Assembly: GCA_013151775.1 (NCBI GenBank)
Contig: JAADHO010000256.1
Coordinates: 1-55,206 of the forward strand
DNA from: Deltaproteobacteria bacterium
GTDB lineage: Bacteria > Myxococcota_A > Polyangia > Polyangiales > Houyiibacteriaceae
DNA length: 55,206 nucleotides
Direction: 5' to 3'
The translations under genes and the position numbers were made by a program. The notes under the pieces are model-generated. The model saw only the letters and a program-made list of their open reading frames with translations. It made no database searches and was not told where the DNA came from. Below, piece after piece: positions 37,015 through 45,138 of the stretch; the first letter of the stretch is position 1, and every line of letters starts with the position of its first letter.

Positions 37015-37023
37015 GGGGGGGGG
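37015..37023. repeat. Nine-base homopolymer in the nosZ leader
   Basis: Nine Gs on the plus strand (nine Cs in the nosZ transcript), starting 29 nt before the nosZ ATG and inside the predicted 5' untranslated region. Tracts of this length can slip during replication or sequencing. Its effect on expression is unknown. Confidence 0.6.
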
Positions 37024-37025
37024 TC

Positions 37026-37042
37026 CGCCCACTCGGGGGGCG
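37026..37042 (-). other. Small hairpin at the predicted 5' end of the nos transcript
   Basis: A 5-bp GC stem (CGCCC/GGGCG) with a 7-nt loop sits at the start of the predicted nosZ leader, between the sigma-54 promoter and the C9 tract. It could stabilise the message; no known riboswitch is recognised. Confidence 0.25.
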
Positions 37043-37047
37043 CTGTA

Positions 37048-37062
37048 GCAAAGAGCGAGCCA
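37048..37062 (-). promoter_or_regulatory. Sigma-54 (-24/-12) promoter of the nos operon
   Basis: Read on the minus strand TGGCTCG-CTCT-TTGCT, against the consensus TGGCACG-N4-TTGCW: only one mismatch, with the GG and GC elements at exact spacing. It would start transcription near 37036, ~50 nt before nosZ. Sigma-54 promoters need an AAA+ activator, and one of the NorR type is encoded divergently next door. Confidence 0.75.
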
Positions 37063-37092
37063 TAAGCCAATCTCTGTGACCACGGGGGTTAC

Positions 37093-37109
37093 GTTGTGCC
37101 CGACACAAC
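37093..37109. promoter_or_regulatory. Probable NorR enhancer site
   Basis: Perfect inverted repeat GTTGTG-CCCGA-CACAAC whose centre contains GT-N7-AC (37096-37106), the core recognised by E. coli NorR. It lies about 30 bp upstream of the -24 element of the nos promoter and 49 bp upstream of the regulator's own ATG, so it could serve both genes. Confidence 0.55.
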
Positions 37110-37136
37110 CCGCCCTGTTGTCGTTTGCATATCCGC

Positions 37137-37147
37137 GTTGTAGGTAC
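37137..37147. promoter_or_regulatory. Possible second GT-N7-AC site
   Basis: GTTGTAGGTAC fits GT-N7-AC, 41 bp from the first site (centre to centre), close to the start of the NorR-type gene. It lacks the flanking symmetry of the first site and could be chance. E. coli NorR uses three such sites upstream of norVW. Confidence 0.25.
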
Positions 37148-37157
37148 GGCAACGCCC

Positions 37158-38669
37158 ATGCGAACGCTGCTCGACCTGACGGCCAGCCTGGCCAGCGCAC
37201 CCTCGACGGGTGCACCTCTCACGGAATTCGTTCGCGAGGTCGCTCGAGCCGTGGGCGCGGACGCCGTCGCCCTGCTGCGCTTGCTCGACGACGTGCTCTT
37301 CCCGGTGGCGACCTACGGCCTGGCGCCAGACTGCATGGGGCGCAGCTTTCCCCTCGCGGAGCACCCTCGCCTCGCCCATGGCATGAGCGATGGCGAGCCG
37401 TCTGTGCGCACGGACGACGACCCGGACCCCTTCGACGGCTTGCTCGAGCGGGATCCGGGCGCGGAGCTGCCGATTCACGCCTGCGTGGTCTGTCCGCTGA
37501 TCGTGGGGGGACGACCTGTGGGCGCGTTGACCTTGGACGCCCTAGATCCCGAGGCACTCGACTCCTTGGATGAGGCGAGCCTGTCGTTGGTCACCTCGCT
37601 GGCGGCCATGGCGCTCGAGACCCACGACCTGCGTCAGTCGTTGAACCGATGCTTCGAACGGCCGCCGACGCTGATCGAGGCGGCCTCCGATCAGCCCCTT
37701 GAGAGCGGGCGACTGCACGGCAACGGTCCCGCCATGCAGCGCGTACGGGCGGAGATCGAGCTGGTGGCGCGCTCCGACTACACCGTGATCGTCACGGGCG
37801 AGACAGGGGTCGGCAAGGAGTTGGTCTGCCGCAGCCTGCACCGCAAGTCCAAACGCGCGGCGGGGCCTCTCGTCTACGTCAACTGCGCAGCCCTGCCTCT
37901 GCATCTCGCCGAGAGCGAGCTCTTCGGACATGTTCGAGGCGCGTTCACAGGCGCCGAGGTGGATCGACGAGGGAAGTTCGAGCTGGCCCACGGCGGGACT
38001 CTCTTCCTCGACGAGATCTGCGAGCTCCCGCTCTTGGTGCAGCCGAAACTTCTCCGAGCGCTGCAGTCCGGAGAAATCCAGCGCGTCGGATCGGACGAGA
38101 TGCATGAGGTCGACGTGCGCGTGATCGCCGCCACGAACCGCGACGTCGAGAAGGAGGTCGAGGAGGGTCGCTTCCGAGCGGACCTCTTCCACCGGCTGAC
38201 GGAGTACCGCATCTTCGTGCCGCCTCTGCGCGAGCGCCGCGAAGACGTGCCTGTCTTGATGGGTCTCTTCGCCGAGCGTCACCAGCGCCGACTGGGCATC
38301 GGCCCCGTGCGTTTCGCCGAGAGCGCGAGGGAGCTGCTGACGTCGCTGGAGTGGAAGGGCAACGTGCGCGAGCTGGACCACACGCTGGGTCAGGCGATCT
38401 TGCGCTCGAGCGCGCGCTCCACTCCACGAGCGCCCGTGGTCGTCGACGCCACCGATTGTCGGCCGGGTTCACCCCTCACGACGGAGGACACGGGCTCACC
38501 AGCTTCCTTCAGGCCGCTGCGCGAGGCGGTGGAGGAGTTCAAGCGAGACCAGATCCGGCGCGCCGTGTCTGCACACGACGGCAACTGGGCCGCCGCCGCG
38601 CGGGCGCTGGGCATGCACCGCAGCAACCTGCACCATCTGGCCGAGCGTCTGGGACTCCGGGGCGGCTGA
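37158..38669 (+). CDS. norR: NorR-type nitric-oxide-sensing sigma-54 activator
   Basis: 503 residues from the ATG at 37158. The N-terminal GAF domain keeps all five residues that hold the mononuclear iron in E. coli NorR: Arg71 (HPRL), Asp90 and Asp93 (DPDPFDG), Cys109 (HACV) and Asp127 (TLDAL). The Cys-to-last-Asp spacing (18) is identical. The AAA+ domain (~190-420) has Walker A GETGVGKE and the sigma-54 contact loop GAFTGA. The Fis-type HTH ends the protein (NWAAAARALGMHRSNLHHLAERLGL). NO binding relieves GAF repression and allows ATP hydrolysis. No NO reductase or flavorubredoxin gene is adjacent; it is divergent from nosZ. The ligand set makes NO sensing likely, while control of nos is inference. 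Confidence 0.88.
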   Translation: MRTLLDLTASLASAPSTGAPLTEFVREVARAVGADAVALLRLLDDVLFPVATYGLAPDCMGRSFPLAEHPRLAHGMSDGEPSVRTDDDPDPFDGLLERDPGAELPIHACVVCPLIVGGRPVGALTLDALDPEALDSLDEASLSLVTSLAAMALETHDLRQSLNRCFERPPTLIEAASDQPLESGRLHGNGPAMQRVRAEIELVARSDYTVIVTGETGVGKELVCRSLHRKSKRAAGPLVYVNCAALPLHLAESELFGHVRGAFTGAEVDRRGKFELAHGGTLFLDEICELPLLVQPKLLRALQSGEIQRVGSDEMHEVDVRVIAATNRDVEKEVEEGRFRADLFHRLTEYRIFVPPLRERREDVPVLMGLFAERHQRRLGIGPVRFAESARELLTSLEWKGNVRELDHTLGQAILRSSARSTPRAPVVVDATDCRPGSPLTTEDTGSPASFRPLREAVEEFKRDQIRRAVSAHDGNWAAAARALGMHRSNLHHLAERLGLRGG

Positions 38670-38678
38670 CTCGCCAGA

Positions 38679-39734
38679 TCAGATCAGCTGCAGCGCCTCG
38701 AGGGAGCGTCGAGTCAAGCTGGAGACGCCGACGTCCGCGAGCTCCTTCAGGGCGAAGAGCCGCAGATCTCCCGTCGCCTCGGCGCTAGCCCCGGTCGCCG
38801 TGGCGAGCTGCAGCCGCAGCTTTCGGTGGCTGAGCAGATGCGTGAGCTTCGCCCGTCGTGGGCCCAGACGCGCCGAGATGCCCGCCAGCTTCAGCGCGCA
38901 CCGAGCGTCGTCGCGAAGGTCGCCCGCGGCGTCGAGGGTCGGCAAACCGAAGAGGCCACCGAAGAGAGCCTGCTGACTCTTCACCAGCCAGATGCACCTC
39001 TGCGCACCACGCCCCGAGGTCGCCGCGACGGCCACGAGGTGCTGCTCGCGCGGCGCCTTCTTGGCGCGAGGCACGGGCAGCTCCTCCACGCGGCCTTCGG
39101 CGTGCGCACCGCAGACCTGGCGCAGAGGGCACTCGTCACAGCGCGCTGATTTGGGCGTGCAGACCGTGGCTCCATGCTCCATCAGCGCTTGGTTCAGGTC
39201 TCCCGGACGCTCACCTCGCACGAGCTGCTCTGCCTTCGCCCACAGCGCGCGCTGCGTGTCCGCGCGCCCGAGGGGTGAGTCGATCAGGAAGATCCGCGAG
39301 AGCACGCGCGCGACGTTTCCATCGACCAAGGGCTCTTGCTTGCCGAAGGCGATGGAGCCGATGGCGCCTGCCGTGTAGCGGCCGATCCCGGGCAAGGCGA
39401 GACGCGCCTCCGCGTCCTCCGGGACGCTCCCGCCATAGCTCGCTACGACCTCGCGCACGCCCGCGTGAAGCAGCCGAGCGCGCCGGTAGTAGCCCAGCCC
39501 ACTCCAGGCCGCGAGCACCTCGTCTTCGTGCGCTTCGGCCAAGGCCTGCGGCGTGGGGAAGCGCTCGATGAAACGCTCGTAGTAGGGGATCACGGTCTCG
39601 ACGCGGGTCTGCTGCAGCATGATCTCCGACACCCAGATGGCGTAGGCGTCGCGCGTCCTGCGCCAAGGCATGTCGCGCGCGTGGGCGTCGAAGTGAGCAA
39701 GGAGCAGCCGGCGCAGCTGCTGCGTGTCAGCCAC
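38679..39734 (-). CDS. mutY: A/G-specific adenine glycosylase MutY
   Basis: 351 residues from a GTG that overlaps the end of the upstream patatin gene by 8 nt. MutY removes adenine mispaired with 8-oxoguanine. The catalytic Glu is in SEIMLQQTRV, the helix-hairpin-helix and catalytic Asp in LPGIGRYTAGAIGSIAFGKQEPLVDGNV. The 4Fe-4S cluster Cys follow the rule C-x6-C-x2-C-x5-C (CTPKSARCDECPLRQVC). The C-terminal third is the NUDIX-like 8-oxoG recognition domain. It is the last gene of a CPBP-patatin-mutY operon and convergent with norR (9 nt apart). Confidence 0.94.
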   Translation of the reverse strand: MADTQQLRRLLLAHFDAHARDMPWRRTRDAYAIWVSEIMLQQTRVETVIPYYERFIERFPTPQALAEAHEDEVLAAWSGLGYYRRARLLHAGVREVVASYGGSVPEDAEARLALPGIGRYTAGAIGSIAFGKQEPLVDGNVARVLSRIFLIDSPLGRADTQRALWAKAEQLVRGERPGDLNQALMEHGATVCTPKSARCDECPLRQVCGAHAEGRVEELPVPRAKKAPREQHLVAVAATSGRGAQRCIWLVKSQQALFGGLFGLPTLDAAGDLRDDARCALKLAGISARLGPRRAKLTHLLSHRKLRLQLATATGASAEATGDLRLFALKELADVGVSSLTRRSLEALQLI

Positions 39735-40830
39735 GCTCGAGCAGCTCTGCGTGCATGTGCAGGCCGCGCGCCTCGAAGGCCTCGCGAATCGGCGCGCGCT
39801 CTAGTCGCAGACGCTTCATGGTCGAGGTGTAGCCGTACTCGAGGATCGTCCTGCGCACGGCGAAGTTCATCGGCGAATGCATGAACATCGTAGCGTCGTC
39901 GGGCGCCGGCTCGAGCAGCAGCACGCTCGCGTCCGGGTGGTCGGCGCGATAGGCGGCGAGGCCGTGGGTGAGACGCGCCTGACTGACCATGCGCGTGCTC
40001 TGGTTGTAGACCCAGAGCAGCCCCTTGTCGCGAACGCGACGCCTCGGCCCGTGACCCGTGGGCACATCCCGCGCGCCCGTGTCGACCCGCACCGGCACCA
40101 TGGCGTTGAGCATGAGCACGAGGTCGCATCCCAACTCCACCGCCACGTCCACGTGACCGGTCTCGCCGAGACCACCCGCCACGAAGTCGCGATCGCCGAT
40201 GCGCACGGGCGCGTAGAGCAACGGCACGGCGCAGGAGGCGGCGAGGGCGCGCGCGATGGGCACGTCATCGATCGCGCCGATACCGAAGATGGCGCGCTGA
40301 CCTCGATCGAGATCGTTCGCCACCAGCATCAGGCGAGGGCGCAGCTCCGCGAAGGTCTTGGGTAGACCGCGGCGCGTGAGGATCGAATCGAGGAAGCGCT
40401 CGAGGGCGTCGACGGTGAAGAGCCCCGCGGGCAGGGAGTCGGTGAAGCGCTCGAGCTCGTGCCACACGTCGAGGTCGAGCGGGCGCGTGGTGACGGAACC
40501 CACGAGCCGCCGCAGCGCGCCCAAAGCCGAACCCCAGACACGCCTCAGCTCACGTCCGTCGAAACGCAAGAGATGCTGTCGCTGCAGAGGAAAGAAGTCG
40601 TCCGCGGGATCGAGCAGCGCGCGGTAGAGGCGCTGAGCCGGCAGGCCGCCCGCCAGCGCCGTCGCGACCACGGATCCCGTGGAGGCGCCCACGTAGACGT
40701 CGAAGTCCGTGGCTCGGAAGCCGTCGAAGGCGTCCTCCAGAGCGGCCAAGCAGCCGACCTCGTACATCGCGCCCGTGATGCCACCGCCTCCGAGGCAGAG
40801 CCCCATGCGAGGTGCGCTCGCTTCACTCAT
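39727..40830 (-). CDS. Patatin-like phospholipase family protein with an altered catalytic Asp motif
   Basis: 367 residues from the ATG at 40830. The oxyanion loop LGGGGITGAMYEVG and nucleophile VGASTGS (G-x-S-x-G) are intact. The second catalytic element, normally D-G-[GA], reads FVAGGLGETG, with Ala where the catalytic Asp is expected. A later Asp (GHVDVAVELG) may or may not substitute. Patatins are Ser-Asp dyad lipid acyl hydrolases; this one may be inactive or rearranged. No signal or membrane helix. Its start overlaps the CPBP stop (ATGA), so the two are cotranslated. Confidence 0.75.
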   Translation of the reverse strand: MSEASAPRMGLCLGGGGITGAMYEVGCLAALEDAFDGFRATDFDVYVGASTGSVVATALAGGLPAQRLYRALLDPADDFFPLQRQHLLRFDGRELRRVWGSALGALRRLVGSVTTRPLDLDVWHELERFTDSLPAGLFTVDALERFLDSILTRRGLPKTFAELRPRLMLVANDLDRGQRAIFGIGAIDDVPIARALAASCAVPLLYAPVRIGDRDFVAGGLGETGHVDVAVELGCDLVLMLNAMVPVRVDTGARDVPTGHGPRRRVRDKGLLWVYNQSTRMVSQARLTHGLAAYRADHPDASVLLLEPAPDDATMFMHSPMNFAVRRTILEYGYTSTMKRLRLERAPIREAFEARGLHMHAELLERG

Positions 40831-41675
40831 AGGTCCTCCGAATCCGACATGCGAAAGAGTAGATAGAACGCAGCCGATGCCAGCAGCGTCGCGCCCACGA
40901 ACAGGGCGACGGGCAGATGGTACACCTGCGTGCCGACCACGTTGAAGCCGCGCAGAGCGTAGACGCGCTCCGGGAGCAAGACGGGCATGGCGTTCACGCC
41001 CGCGTGCACGACGACGCTCGCGAGGGTCGAGCCCGTCCGCAGCACGACGAGACCCAAGATGAGGCCAGCGATCGTGGCCGGGAACATGCTCGTACCGTGA
41101 TGCAGCGCGCCGAAGAGCAGAGCGCTGAAGAAGAGCCCCGCCAAGGGTCCATGACGCGCCGTCAGGCCGCGCAAGATCAAGCCGCGAAAGAGCAGCTCCT
41201 CGCTGAGCGGCGCCACCAAGACCAAGGCGAAGATCAAGGCTGCGCCGCCGAGGTATCCGTGGGGATTCAGCAGATCGCGCTGTGCGACCTGCTCCGCGAG
41301 AGGCGTCGGCCAGAACTCCGAGAGCAGGTTCCCGAGCTCGGTCAACGGGAACTGCAGAGCGGCTCCGGCGAGCAGCAGCAGCGCGACGGCGGGCAGCGGA
41401 ACGGCGACCACAGCCAGATCCTCGCGCGCAGAACCCGAACCTTTGGCGACGCTCAGGCCGAGCATCAGCACGAGCCCGAACCCAGCCGCCTGGGCGAGAC
41501 CGAGATTGAAGGGATCTGCGCTGACCCGAGCGAGCGTGTCTTGAAAATCGGCGCCGCTGGCGTGCGATCGCAGCAGCGCGGCCAGGAACACCACGGCCCC
41601 GAGGGCGAGACGCGCACCGAAGGTGAGGGCCACGGCCAAGAGGAGCCCAACTCGTCGTGATCCGGTGGACGGCAC
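40827..41675 (-). CDS. CPBP-family intramembrane glutamic protease
   Basis: 282 residues from a GTG. Seven to eight membrane helices. Motif 1 is SEELLFRG (E-E-x-x-x-R), motif 2 FGALHHG (F-x-x-x-H), and a third His/Asn motif is VVHAGVNAMP, all needed by the Abi/CPBP (Rce1-like) proteases. Bacterial members mature peptides or act in immunity and envelope stress; the substrate here is unknown. First gene of the CPBP-patatin-mutY operon, divergent from bioA. TAACGC (41682-41687, minus strand) lies 6 nt before the GTG and may be a leaderless -10. Confidence 0.82.
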   Translation of the reverse strand: MPSTGSRRVGLLLAVALTFGARLALGAVVFLAALLRSHASGADFQDTLARVSADPFNLGLAQAAGFGLVLMLGLSVAKGSGSAREDLAVVAVPLPAVALLLLAGAALQFPLTELGNLLSEFWPTPLAEQVAQRDLLNPHGYLGGAALIFALVLVAPLSEELLFRGLILRGLTARHGPLAGLFFSALLFGALHHGTSMFPATIAGLILGLVVLRTGSTLASVVVHAGVNAMPVLLPERVYALRGFNVVGTQVYHLPVALFVGATLLASAAFYLLFRMSDSEDL

Positions 41676-41762
41676 GGCGATGCGTTAGCACGCCACGCGC
41701 CTCGGCACAGCACACGCCTCTGCCAGCCTCGGCGCGAATCGTCCGCGGCCCTCAGCTTCGGC

Positions 41763-41768
41763 TATCCT
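41763..41768 (+). promoter_or_regulatory. -10-like hexamer before bioA
   Basis: TATCCT, 8 nt before the bioA ATG at 41777. No Shine-Dalgarno sequence in between, consistent with a very short or absent leader. Confidence 0.3.
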
Positions 41769-41776
41769 CCGCCGCC

Positions 41777-43084
41777 ATGCATGCCAGCGAACGCGAAGCC
41801 TTGCTCGCCGCGGACAGGCGACACCTGTGGCGGCCCTACACCTCGAGCGACGATCACGAGTCCATGGAGCCGCTGACCGTGGTGCGCGCCGAGGGCCCCT
41901 ACCTGATCACCGACACGGGCGAGCGCGTACTCGACGGCAGCGGCGCCTGGTGGTGCAACAACCTCGGCCACGGTCACCCTCGCCTGCGGCGCGCGCTGGT
42001 GCAGCAGGCCGAGACCTTGATGCACTGCTCCATGGCGGGCACGCTGCACGAGGCCGCGACGCGCTTGGCGCAGGAGCTCTCCGAGGTCGCGCCGGCGGGT
42101 CTGACGCGGGTCTTCTACTCGGACGACGGATCCACCTCGGTGGAGGTCGGCCTGAAGATGGCCTTCCAGTACTGGCAGCAGAACGGGCGACCCGAGCGCA
42201 AGCGTTTTCTGGCGCTGCCCGCCGCCTACCATGGGGACACCTTCGGAGCGATGAGCGTCGGCGGCGTGGAGGCCTTTCACGGCGTCTTCGAGTCGCTCTT
42301 CTTCGAGGTCTTCCGGCCGCCATCACCCGCACCGGGCGAGAGCTTCGAGCCGGTCATCGACGCCCTCTGCCGAGAGCTCGAGCGCGCCGAAGGAGAGATC
42401 GCCGGCGTGATCGTGGAGCCGATGATTCAGGGCGCCGCGGGCATGCGCGTGTGGCCGGCCGAGCTGCTGCGCCGTCTGTACGAGGCGACACGAAGAGCCG
42501 ACACCTTCTTGATCGCGGACGAGGTCTTCACGGGCTTCGGCCGCACGGGTCCGATGTGGGCCTCGGACCACGCGAACGTCGCGCCCGACATCCTGTGCAG
42601 CGCCAAGGGCCTCTCCGGCGGGGTCCTGCCCTTCGCGGCGACGTTGGCCACCGAGCGTGTGTTCGACGGCTTCCGCGGAGGCAAGCAGCGCGCGCTGATG
42701 CATGGACACACCTTCTTCGGCAACCCCCTCGGCGCCGCCATCGCACGCGAGGTGCTCGCCATCTATCGCGAGGAGAAGATCCTGGAGCACGCCGCCGAGC
42801 GCGCCCGAGAACTCGCCGCCGGTTTCGCCGAGATGGCCGAGATCCCCGGCGTGCGACGCGCCCGCAGCCTCGGCATGGTCGCGGCGCTAGATTTGGGCGA
42901 AGACGGCTACCTCGGAGAGGCGGGCTGGCGTGTGCAGCGTGAGGCGCGCGCCCGCGGCGTTCAGCTGCGACCTCTGGGGGACACGGTGTATGTCGTGCCA
43001 CCCTTGAACATCCAACGCGGCGAGCTCGCGTCGCTCCTTCGAGCCACGCACGATTCCGTCGCTTCCGCGTTGTCCCAAGCCTGA
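41777..43084 (+). CDS. bioA: Adenosylmethionine-8-amino-7-oxononanoate aminotransferase BioA
   Basis: 435 residues from the ATG at 41777. This PLP enzyme of biotin synthesis makes 7,8-diaminopelargonate, using S-adenosylmethionine as amino donor. The N-terminal HLWRPYTS and DGSGAWWCNNLGHGHP are the BioA substrate-pocket motifs. DDGSTSVEVGLKMAFQYW, the PLP-phosphate His in AAYHGDTFGAMS, Asp in LIADEVFTGFGRTG and the Schiff-base Lys in CSAKGLSGG complete the fold-type-I aminotransferase. No other bio genes are near. Together with the receiver gene and lnt it may form a three-gene operon. Confidence 0.92.
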   Translation: MHASEREALLAADRRHLWRPYTSSDDHESMEPLTVVRAEGPYLITDTGERVLDGSGAWWCNNLGHGHPRLRRALVQQAETLMHCSMAGTLHEAATRLAQELSEVAPAGLTRVFYSDDGSTSVEVGLKMAFQYWQQNGRPERKRFLALPAAYHGDTFGAMSVGGVEAFHGVFESLFFEVFRPPSPAPGESFEPVIDALCRELERAEGEIAGVIVEPMIQGAAGMRVWPAELLRRLYEATRRADTFLIADEVFTGFGRTGPMWASDHANVAPDILCSAKGLSGGVLPFAATLATERVFDGFRGGKQRALMHGHTFFGNPLGAAIAREVLAIYREEKILEHAAERARELAAGFAEMAEIPGVRRARSLGMVAALDLGEDGYLGEAGWRVQREARARGVQLRPLGDTVYVVPPLNIQRGELASLLRATHDSVASALSQA

Positions 43085-43109
43085 AGCGGGCCTAGGATTC
43101 AGCCGACCG

Positions 43110-43493
43110 ATGACCGAAAGCCACACCCATCGCATCCTGATCGCCGAAGACGACGCGGACCTCGCGCGTATGCTCAAGATGCTGCTCAAGTCCATGGGCG
43201 ACGTGCGCACGGCGGAAGACGGCATGGACGCCTACGGACAGATGCGCGGTGGTTTCCTGCCCGATCTGCTGATCACGGACGTGATGATGCCTCGCATGGA
43301 CGGAATCTCGCTCGTGCGGCGCATGAAACAAGACAAGGATCTCGCGCGCATCCCCGTCCTCATACTCACGGCCAAGCATCAGCCACGCGACGTCATCGCG
43401 GGTATCAACGCCGGCGCCAAGCACTACCTGACCAAGCCGTTCAAGCAGCACGAGCTGCTCGAGAAGGTCCGTCACGCCCTCGGGATCTGCTAG
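43110..43493 (+). CDS. Single-domain response regulator (CheY-like receiver)
   Basis: 127 residues, one receiver domain and nothing else. Acidic pocket EDDAD, phosphorylation-site Asp in DLLITDVMMPRMDG, Thr in LILTAKH and Lys in YLTKPF. No output domain, so it should act by protein contact with a kinase or motor partner. No cognate kinase gene is adjacent; it lies between bioA (25 nt) and lnt (4 nt). Confidence 0.9.
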   Translation: MTESHTHRILIAEDDADLARMLKMLLKSMGDVRTAEDGMDAYGQMRGGFLPDLLITDVMMPRMDGISLVRRMKQDKDLARIPVLILTAKHQPRDVIAGINAGAKHYLTKPFKQHELLEKVRHALGIC

Positions 43494-43497
43494 CCCC

Positions 43498-45138
43498 ATG
43501 GGCAAGAAGCGTCGCTCCAAGAAGCCCGCGGCGGGCCGCGTCAAGGCACGCTCGGGCAAGAGCTCCGGCGAGCACGAGCGTCCGGCGGCCGAGCCACGCG
43601 CATCGCTGCCCCGACGCCTGCTGCCCTGGCTGCTCGCCGCCCTCGGTGGAGGGCTGTACTTTCTGGGCTTCGTCGGCTTCGGCGTCTGGCCCTTGGCCTT
43701 CGTCTGCTTCATCCCGCTCTTCTTCGCGCTGGACATGGAGCCCGCGCCGAGCGCCCGCCGCGCCCTGTTGCTCGGGCTGCTCTTCGGCTACGTGCAGCAG
43801 GCGGGCGGCTACCACTGGCTGGTGCCCATGCTCGAGCGCTTCTCGGGCTACGGCTTCTTCGCCAACGTCTTCTTCGCCTCGGCCTTGTGGATCTTCCAAG
43901 CCCTCGAGGCCGCCCTCTTCGCGCTCTTCTACGTGCTGCTCCGGCGCCGAAAATTCTCGCGTATGGTCGCCGCCTCGGCCGCCCTCGCGCCTCTGGAGCT
44001 GCTCTTCCCCGCGCTCTTCCCGACCTTCCTCGCCAACTCCTTCGTCGACCAGACGTGGCTGCTCCAGATCATCGATCTCGGCGGCCCGATCCTGCTCAGC
44101 CTGCTCGCGCTCAGCGTCAATGTGGTGCTCTACGAGCTGTGGGTGAGCGTGCGCACGCATGGCCCGAAACCGACGCGGAGCCTGGCTGTCGTCGCCGGGC
44201 TCGTGGCTCTGACGCTCGTGTATGGCGTCTACCGCGTGAACGAGGTCGAGACCCGCGCCGCGGCCTCGGAGCATATGAGGGTCGCGACCGTGCAGGCGAA
44301 TATGGGCCTGATGGACAAGCGCGAGAACCCCATGGAGGGCCTGCGTCGACATCTCGACGCCAGCCTCGAGCTCGAGCGCACGCAGCACCCCGATCTGATC
44401 GTCTGGCCCGAGTCGGCCGTGGCGTCCTTCCTACCTGAGGGCGTGACGGAGCTCGGCCCCTACATCACGGGCTCGCTGCGCACTCCGATCCTCTTCGGCG
44501 GTCTCTCACGACGCGACGGGCACAGCTACAACACGGCGTTCCTGTTGGATGATCACGGCGCGATCCTCAGCACCTACGACAAGATCCACCTGCTCGCCTT
44601 CGGAGAGTATCTGCCCATGGGCCAGACCTTCCCCTGGCTGTACGAGCTGTCGCCCAACAGCGGGCACTTCACGCCCGGGGAGCATCAGCGCGCGCTCGTG
44701 CTCGGAGCCTGGAAGATGGCCACGCTGATCTGCTACGAGGACGTGATCCCGGGGTTCACCCGCAACGCGGTGCGCGAGGGAGACGCCAATCTGCTGGTGA
44801 ACATCACCAACGACGCCTGGTTCGGGCGCTCGCAGGAGCCGTGGATTCACCTCTCCTTGGCGCGCTTTCGCGCCGTCGAGCAGCACCGTTACTTGGTGCG
44901 TGCGACCAACAGCGGCATCAGCGCCATCATCGATCCCGTGGGCCACATCATGACGCGCTCGGGCATCTTCACGCAGGAGACGCTGGTCGCAGACGTGGCT
45001 CGCCTCGAGGGCCGCACGCTCTTCGAGCGCCTCGGGAGTTGGCCCGGCTACCTCGGGCTCTTGGCGCTGCCTGCGCTACTCTTCTGGAGACGTCGCTCGA
45101 GGGGTCAGCGCAAGGACGAGGGCAAGAGCAGCTCATAG
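43498..45138 (+). CDS. lnt: Apolipoprotein N-acyltransferase Lnt
   Basis: 546 residues. A very basic N-terminal tail (KKRRSKKPAAGRVKARSGK) precedes about six membrane helices. A periplasmic nitrilase-like domain then holds the triad: Glu in VWPESAVASFL, Lys in YDKIHLLAFGEYLP, Cys in TLICYEDVIPG. An eighth C-terminal helix ends it. Lnt adds the third acyl chain to lipoproteins at the inner membrane, relevant here because the window encodes at least seven lipoproteins. The last 34 nt overlap the 3' end of a convergent lipoprotein gene. Confidence 0.94.
   Translation: MGKKRRSKKPAAGRVKARSGKSSGEHERPAAEPRASLPRRLLPWLLAALGGGLYFLGFVGFGVWPLAFVCFIPLFFALDMEPAPSARRALLLGLLFGYVQQAGGYHWLVPMLERFSGYGFFANVFFASALWIFQALEAALFALFYVLLRRRKFSRMVAASAALAPLELLFPALFPTFLANSFVDQTWLLQIIDLGGPILLSLLALSVNVVLYELWVSVRTHGPKPTRSLAVVAGLVALTLVYGVYRVNEVETRAAASEHMRVATVQANMGLMDKRENPMEGLRRHLDASLELERTQHPDLIVWPESAVASFLPEGVTELGPYITGSLRTPILFGGLSRRDGHSYNTAFLLDDHGAILSTYDKIHLLAFGEYLPMGQTFPWLYELSPNSGHFTPGEHQRALVLGAWKMATLICYEDVIPGFTRNAVREGDANLLVNITNDAWFGRSQEPWIHLSLARFRAVEQHRYLVRATNSGISAIIDPVGHIMTRSGIFTQETLVADVARLEGRTLFERLGSWPGYLGLLALPALLFWRRRSRGQRKDEGKSSS

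Noticed and set aside
33409-37048. Two long plus-strand open frames opposite nosR and nosZ
   Set aside because: Antisense shadows of well-identified genes with low-complexity Asp/Val/His-rich translations.
36985-37158. FNR/NnrR-type box (TTGAT-N4-ATCAA) upstream of nosZ
   Set aside because: No such palindrome could be found in the gap on either strand.
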